From contig CAAGHP010000007.1 in the NCBI GenBank assembly GCA_900769705.1, positions 1 to 26,088 of the forward strand: a stretch of 26,088 nt of DNA, written 5' to 3'. Source of the DNA: Alphaproteobacteria bacterium. Lineage in GTDB: Bacteria > Pseudomonadota > Alphaproteobacteria > RF32 > CAG-239. Shown piece by piece: positions 23,357 to 26,088 of this stretch. The stretch's first letter is position 1. Each line of letters opens with the position of its first letter. The position numbers were made by a program, and so were the translations under genes. The notes under the pieces were generated by a model, which was not told where the DNA came from, did not search any database, and worked only from the letters and a program-made list of their open reading frames with translations.

Positions 23357-24271
23357 ATGACTGAATTTTCAAGAGAACTTATTTTTGGCAAACGCCCGAT
23401 ACGCAGAACAGACCGCAAACCCGGCGAAAGCGAATGGTATTATTTGGACCCGCGCGGAGCAAGCACTTTTTCGGATATGAAAAAAATTGATGTGCCAACC
23501 GAAAACACGCCGAATCCGTATGCTAATGAAATCCAAAACTATCTCTATAAAAATGATGAATACAATTATAGAGAACTGTACGGCGACACCCCACCGCCAG
23601 TCCCTCAGCCATCCACACAGCCTGCAACTCAACCAACCGCTCAGGAAAATAAAGGATTTGGCTTTCAAAGCAATAACAGACAAACGACTTTTGCTAACAC
23701 TACAAACGATGCGTTTGGTCAGCAAAATAACACTTTTGGAACAAATACAAGTTTTGGCTCTCAGCAAAATACTATTCAAAATCAGACACCAACACCCTGG
23801 AATGCTGTAAATAATAGCCAGCAACAATCTGTTACTAAACAAAACAACAATCTTAAACCTCTGTATTGGGAAAGCGAAGAAGACGGGAAAAAAGTGTATG
23901 AAAATGTCGTTGATAAAGAAGGTAAATTCACACAACCTATACAACAGTCTGATTTATACCAACTCTCTGCAATTAAAGCCCTTATAAATATATTAAATAA
24001 TTTTTACAAACTATCACCATTAAAGATTACAGATAAATTTAAGCATGCTTATATAAATTGTAATGCGTCACAATATGGGCAAGGAGGTGAAGACGTCGCA
24101 AGATTGGTTTCTAATTTGAGAGAATGGGATGATGTGCGTACTGGTTCAAATACACTTGACAGTAGTAATGGAGATCAGTATGCTAATAAAATAGGTAGAC
24201 TTTTAGGAGGTAAATATCCAGGTGAAGACTGTAATGAACTTGTTGAAAAATATATTAAACGATTCTATTAG
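23357..24271 (+). CDS. Modular protein with a polymorphic-toxin-like C-terminal domain
   Basis: ATG 23357 is set by AAGGAGG six bases upstream, not the ATG 19 codons earlier. Residues 1-78 are a charged N-terminal part. Residues 79-98 are Pro/Gln/Thr-rich, and 99-165 are Asn/Gln-rich with scattered FG (about five), like an unstructured linker. Residues 225-304 form a compact domain: DKFKHAYINC, QYGQGGEDVA, SNLREWDD, DQYANKIGR and a last Cys292. This pattern resembles small C-terminal cassettes I associate with Rhs/polymorphic toxins (DKxxHC, GxGG, SNxREW, AN-G). The match is from memory and needs a profile search. No signal peptide. Two small membrane proteins follow, the first overlapping its end, an arrangement typical of toxin and immunity genes. 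Confidence 0.68.
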   Translation: MTEFSRELIFGKRPIRRTDRKPGESEWYYLDPRGASTFSDMKKIDVPTENTPNPYANEIQNYLYKNDEYNYRELYGDTPPPVPQPSTQPATQPTAQENKGFGFQSNNRQTTFANTTNDAFGQQNNTFGTNTSFGSQQNTIQNQTPTPWNAVNNSQQQSVTKQNNNLKPLYWESEEDGKKVYENVVDKEGKFTQPIQQSDLYQLSAIKALINILNNFYKLSPLKITDKFKHAYINCNASQYGQGGEDVARLVSNLREWDDVRTGSNTLDSSNGDQYANKIGRLLGGKYPGEDCNELVEKYIKRFY

Positions 24272-24434
24272 CTTGCTTATATGGATAATTGCGTTTGTCG
24301 GTATTGCATTTTTAATTGTCCAAGCTTTTTACTATTGGGATTATTATATTAACTTTGAGCAGAATAGTAAAATCATTCAAGAATGTATAAATCAAGGAAA
24401 CAGTGAAGAATCTTGCAAAAACAGAGTTTATTAG
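24234..24434 (+). CDS. Small single-helix membrane protein, possible immunity protein (66 aa)
   Basis: Starts at ATG 24234 inside the end of the toxin-like gene (38-bp overlap, different frame). AGGTGA lies eight bases before it; a GTG four codons earlier is a weaker option. One membrane helix (about residues 12-33) is followed by a short tail, YYINFEQNSKIIQECINQ, then SEESC. The tail pattern (I-EC, five to seven residues, S-E-C) recurs in the next gene, so the two are likely paralogues. The overlap suggests coupled translation. Immunity is inference from position. Confidence 0.62.
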   Translation: MNLLKNILNDSISLLIWIIAFVGIAFLIVQAFYYWDYYINFEQNSKIIQECINQGNSEESCKNRVY

Positions 24435-24451
24435 CAATAAGGAGCTGCTGG

Positions 24452-24679
24452 ATGACAAACGTACAGAAAATATGCGTAAAGCAAATATCAAATAAACTAG
24501 CTGACCGTGTTGTCAGCACTATTTTGACACTTATCGGTATTCTTGTTCTATTGATTGTTGCTGGATTGTTTATTTATCCGCACTATCAGGAATACCAATA
24601 CCTGATAGAATGCAAAGATAACGGAAAATCTACAGAGTTTTGCCAACAAACTTGGCTGGAACTGCTAAAACAGGATTGA
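24452..24679 (+). CDS. Small single-helix membrane protein, paralogue of the preceding one (75 aa)
   Basis: The ATG at 24452 follows AAGGAG at a spacing of seven to eight bases, so it is preferred to ATG 13 codons upstream. Cytoplasmic N-terminus with Lys, a helix at about 23-42, then IYPHYQEYQYLIECKDNGKSTEFC, which matches IIQECINQGNSEESC of the previous gene in Cys spacing and key residues. Same operon; the gap to the previous stop is 17 bp. Ends at a terminator. Tandem related membrane proteins after a toxin-like gene are common for immunity genes, but no function is shown. Confidence 0.68.
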   Translation: MTNVQKICVKQISNKLADRVVSTILTLIGILVLLIVAGLFIYPHYQEYQYLIECKDNGKSTEFCQQTWLELLKQD

Positions 24680-24683
24680 CTAA

Positions 24684-24727
24684 AAAAATTAAAGGGCAAT
24701 GAAAAAAATTCTTGCCTTTTAATTTTT
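24684..24727 (+). terminator. Rho-independent terminator ending the toxin-like operon
   Basis: A 16-bp arm pair (24684-24699 and 24712-24727, AAAAATTAAAGGGCAA with TTGCCTTTTAATTTTT, one G-T pair) ends in a run of T, just after the stop of the second small membrane protein. Confidence 0.85.
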
Positions 24728-24803
24728 ATTATTCTATTTTTATTTAAAATACAACCATAAGAAAAAAATATAAGCAGAAAGTCTTAGGTTATTTAGCTGG
24801 CAA

Positions 24804-25154
24804 ATGAATAAAAATATGAATAAAGAAAAACTAGCGGCTAAATTAAAAATGCTGCCGTTGTACATTATAATATATTTAATTTATTTTATAATTTTAGGCG
24901 AAACGTCTATAATGGTTAAACAGATGACATTTATACCTTTTTGTATCACTTTATGCTTTTTAAATTTTTATTGTTGGGGCGGATATAAACTTATTTTTAA
25001 ATACCTATTTAAAACAAAAATCCGCATAGATAATGAATTGGCGGCTTTGAAATATATCTTAATACCTATTTTATTGATAGAAACCGGTGTTTTTATTTGC
25101 TATCCGGATGAAACTTTTCAAGCTTTATCCCTATATACTGAAGACAGCAAATAA
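24804..25154 (+). CDS. Membrane protein of unknown function (116 aa)
   Basis: Begins MNKNMNKEKLAAKLKML, then three to four hydrophobic segments (about 17-32, 40-58, 84-100) joined by short basic loops (KYLFKTKIRI). The ribosome binding site is weak (GCTGGC); a second ATG four codons later has none better. Codon use is AT-rich like the rest of this accessory region. 20 bp before the next membrane gene on the same strand, so probably co-transcribed. No family recognised. Confidence 0.6.
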   Translation: MNKNMNKEKLAAKLKMLPLYIIIYLIYFIILGETSIMVKQMTFIPFCITLCFLNFYCWGGYKLIFKYLFKTKIRIDNELAALKYILIPILLIETGVFICYPDETFQALSLYTEDSK

Positions 25155-25174
25155 CATAACTCTAAGAGAAATAA

Positions 25175-25621
25175 ATGACAGAAAAGCAAGTTAAATGGTT
25201 AAGAATATTTTTCTATGGCTTGTGGTGCTTAGCCGTTGTCAGCGCTGCAGCAGTTCTTTTAAACATCGCCATAGGAACTGACGCAGCAGAAAGCTGCTCT
25301 ATCAAAGTTTGGAAATATGGGGATATTTTCAATTATCCGACAGGTTTGCCCTGCACCGCAGAATTTTATATGGCATTGTATGTATTTTATATAATATTGT
25401 ATATATTTTTTGATTACATACGTTGTAAAATTTTAAATAAAAACATTTCCATATTATGGCGATTGACAGAAATTGGAGTATGCTTTTTAGCCTATTGGAT
25501 ATGTCTTGCTTACAAATGGTCTGATTTTACGGTTTTATTAGCCTCATTCATAAGCAGCTTACAACTTTTCGGTCCTCTCTTTGCTATGGCTATATTAGTT
25601 AGTTTTGTAAAAAAGGCTTAA
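25175..25621 (+). CDS. Membrane protein of unknown function (148 aa)
   Basis: Four or more helices (about 9-30, 64-82, 92-112, 118-142). A loop after the first helix contains SCSIKVWKYG and LPCTAEFY, two Cys likely periplasmic. AGAGAAA precedes ATG 25175. It follows the 24804-25154 gene by 20 bp. No family recognised and no catalytic motif visible. Confidence 0.62.
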   Translation: MTEKQVKWLRIFFYGLWCLAVVSAAAVLLNIAIGTDAAESCSIKVWKYGDIFNYPTGLPCTAEFYMALYVFYIILYIFFDYIRCKILNKNISILWRLTEIGVCFLAYWICLAYKWSDFTVLLASFISSLQLFGPLFAMAILVSFVKKA

Positions 25622-25640
25622 ACTACTAAAACAATTTAAG

Positions 25641-25668
25641 TTGACTTTAGTTAAGCTTATGTTATGGT
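25641..25668 (+). promoter_or_regulatory. Promoter-like elements for the CT-tract gene
   Basis: TTGACT (25641-25646), 16-bp spacer, TATGGT (25663-25668), 39 bp before ATG 25707. GAGG of the ribosome binding site lies nine to ten bases before that ATG. Moderate match. Confidence 0.4.
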
Positions 25669-25730
25669 ATTGGTATGTAAACAACCTAATTTTAGAGGAA
25701 AGAAAGATGAAAAATAAGCTAAGCAAAGGT

Positions 25731-25744
25731 CTCTCTCTCTCTCT
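25731..25744 (+). repeat. (CT)7 dinucleotide tract
   Basis: Seven perfect CT units, eight codons after the ATG at 25707. The only dinucleotide run of this length noticed in the window. Loss of one unit or gain of two would put the start in frame with the long downstream ORF. Confidence 0.92.
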
Positions 25745-25873
25745 GCAAATCCTAAACATCTGATTAAAGGCGTATTTTTTGCCGCCCAGCGTGTTCTTGC
25801 GGAGTTCGGCGTAAAAAATCACACATTCGGAAATAACAAGTTCAGTAGCTACTCTATGAAAGGTTCTGGATTG

Positions 25874-25901
25874 CTTCGCGTTGCTAGCAATGACGCCGAA
25901 G
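25874..25901. repeat. Palindromic repeat core
   Basis: CTTCGCG, then the perfect palindrome TTGCTAGCAA (25881-25890), then TGACGCCGAAG. On the opposite strand this reads GVIASNAKQSR, the hallmark of a dispersed repeat that I recall from many bacterial genomes, where it is often mistaken for coding sequence. The repeat likely extends beyond the core on both sides. Confidence 0.6.
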
Positions 25902-26088
25902 GAAACAACATCGCATTTAAGGGTTTGGATGCCGTGCGTCAATGCGCCTCAAAATTCTTCAAAACTGCGGAGAGTGGTGTAGATAAAGTGGTTTCTAGCT
26001 GCGAAAAAAATCCTAGTGTACATTGGAGGTACATGAATTTTTTGAGACAGCGTAAAACCGCTTTAGATGCGCCGCTATACGCGGTTTC

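Larger units (their letters stand above)
25707..26088 (+). pseudogene. ORF frameshifted at a (CT)7 tract; candidate phase-variable gene, OFF as sequenced, 3' end outside window
   Basis: ATG 25707, with AGAGGA upstream, encodes MKNKLSKGLSLSL and then stops at 25761-25763 as sequenced. The frame that begins just after the CT tract (SANPKHLIKGVFFAAQRV, from 25742) is open for over 345 bases to the window end, but has no start of its own before it. Removing one CT unit joins the two frames into MKNKLSKGLSLSANPKHLIK. The downstream product is basic, with segments such as YSMKGSGLLRVASND that coincide with a dispersed palindromic repeat. No known domain. Whether it is a contingency gene, a decayed gene or a sequencing error in the tract cannot be told here. 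Confidence 0.55.

Noticed and set aside
25595..25942. 115-codon minus-strand ORF at the right end
   Set aside because: Its VIASNAKQS segment is the translated form of a dispersed repeat, and the rest is antisense to the promoter and CT tract.
1..26088. CRISPR arrays, tRNA or rRNA genes and complete insertion sequences
   Set aside because: No regularly spaced repeats, no cloverleaf with an acceptor and T-loop, and no transposase gene were seen on either strand by eye.

Overview
The window reads as a chromosomal segment of a low-GC, anaerobic, probably host-associated alphaproteobacterium. The content fits the uncultured gut alphaproteobacteria known mainly from metagenomes (the RF32 / 'CAG-239-like' group). 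That placement is inference from remembered gene style: pilin-like proteins with a G|RSMIEMLG start, Cys-rich surface proteins, a class III ribonucleotide reductase and a VirB8-like protein. No rRNA or tRNA gene was found to prove it.

Layout. 1-1.9 kb: two convergent Cys-rich surface-type ORFs, the first cut by the window edge and the second of uncertain N-terminus. Their 3' flanks match each other and meet at one terminator; a small unknown ORF follows. 2.0-6.1 kb: an exported ankyrin-repeat protein, a proton-pumping membrane pyrophosphatase of the K+-independent type, and a MarC-family membrane protein. 6.07-6.73 kb has no credible protein gene but holds two candidate small RNAs on the minus strand, each with promoter-like and terminator-like sequence. 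6.7-9.3 kb: trpS, an archaemetzincin-like zinc protease and a small exported protein of unknown function. 9.4-13.2 kb: a 700-residue orphan with a coiled-coil tail, a type IV pilin-like protein and a four-helix membrane protein. 13.3-19.1 kb: gyrB, then the anaerobic ribonucleotide reductase operon nrdD / separate glycyl-radical domain / nrdG, preceded by two NrdR-type boxes 31 bp apart. 19.4-22.3 kb: a TolC-like outer-membrane lipoprotein with a C-terminal cadherin-like domain, divergent from a VirB8-like protein. 22.3-25.6 kb: an accessory region with a toxin-like modular protein followed by two small paralogous membrane proteins (possible immunity genes), plus other small unknown and membrane proteins. 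25.7 kb to the end: an ORF interrupted by a frameshift at a (CT)7 tract, so a candidate phase-variable gene in the OFF state, carrying a dispersed palindromic repeat.

How the genes work together. The nrd operon makes deoxynucleotides without oxygen and, judging by the boxes, is under NrdR control. The pyrophosphatase recovers energy from PPi. The pilin-like protein, Cys-rich proteins, TolC/VirB8-like proteins and toxin-like protein suggest investment in surface display and secretion. The least ordinary items are the structured minus-strand RNA at 6.1-6.27 kb, whose promoter cassette (84 of 88 bases) also lies upstream of the pilin gene; the split NrdD; the toxin/immunity-like cluster; and the CT-tract locus.
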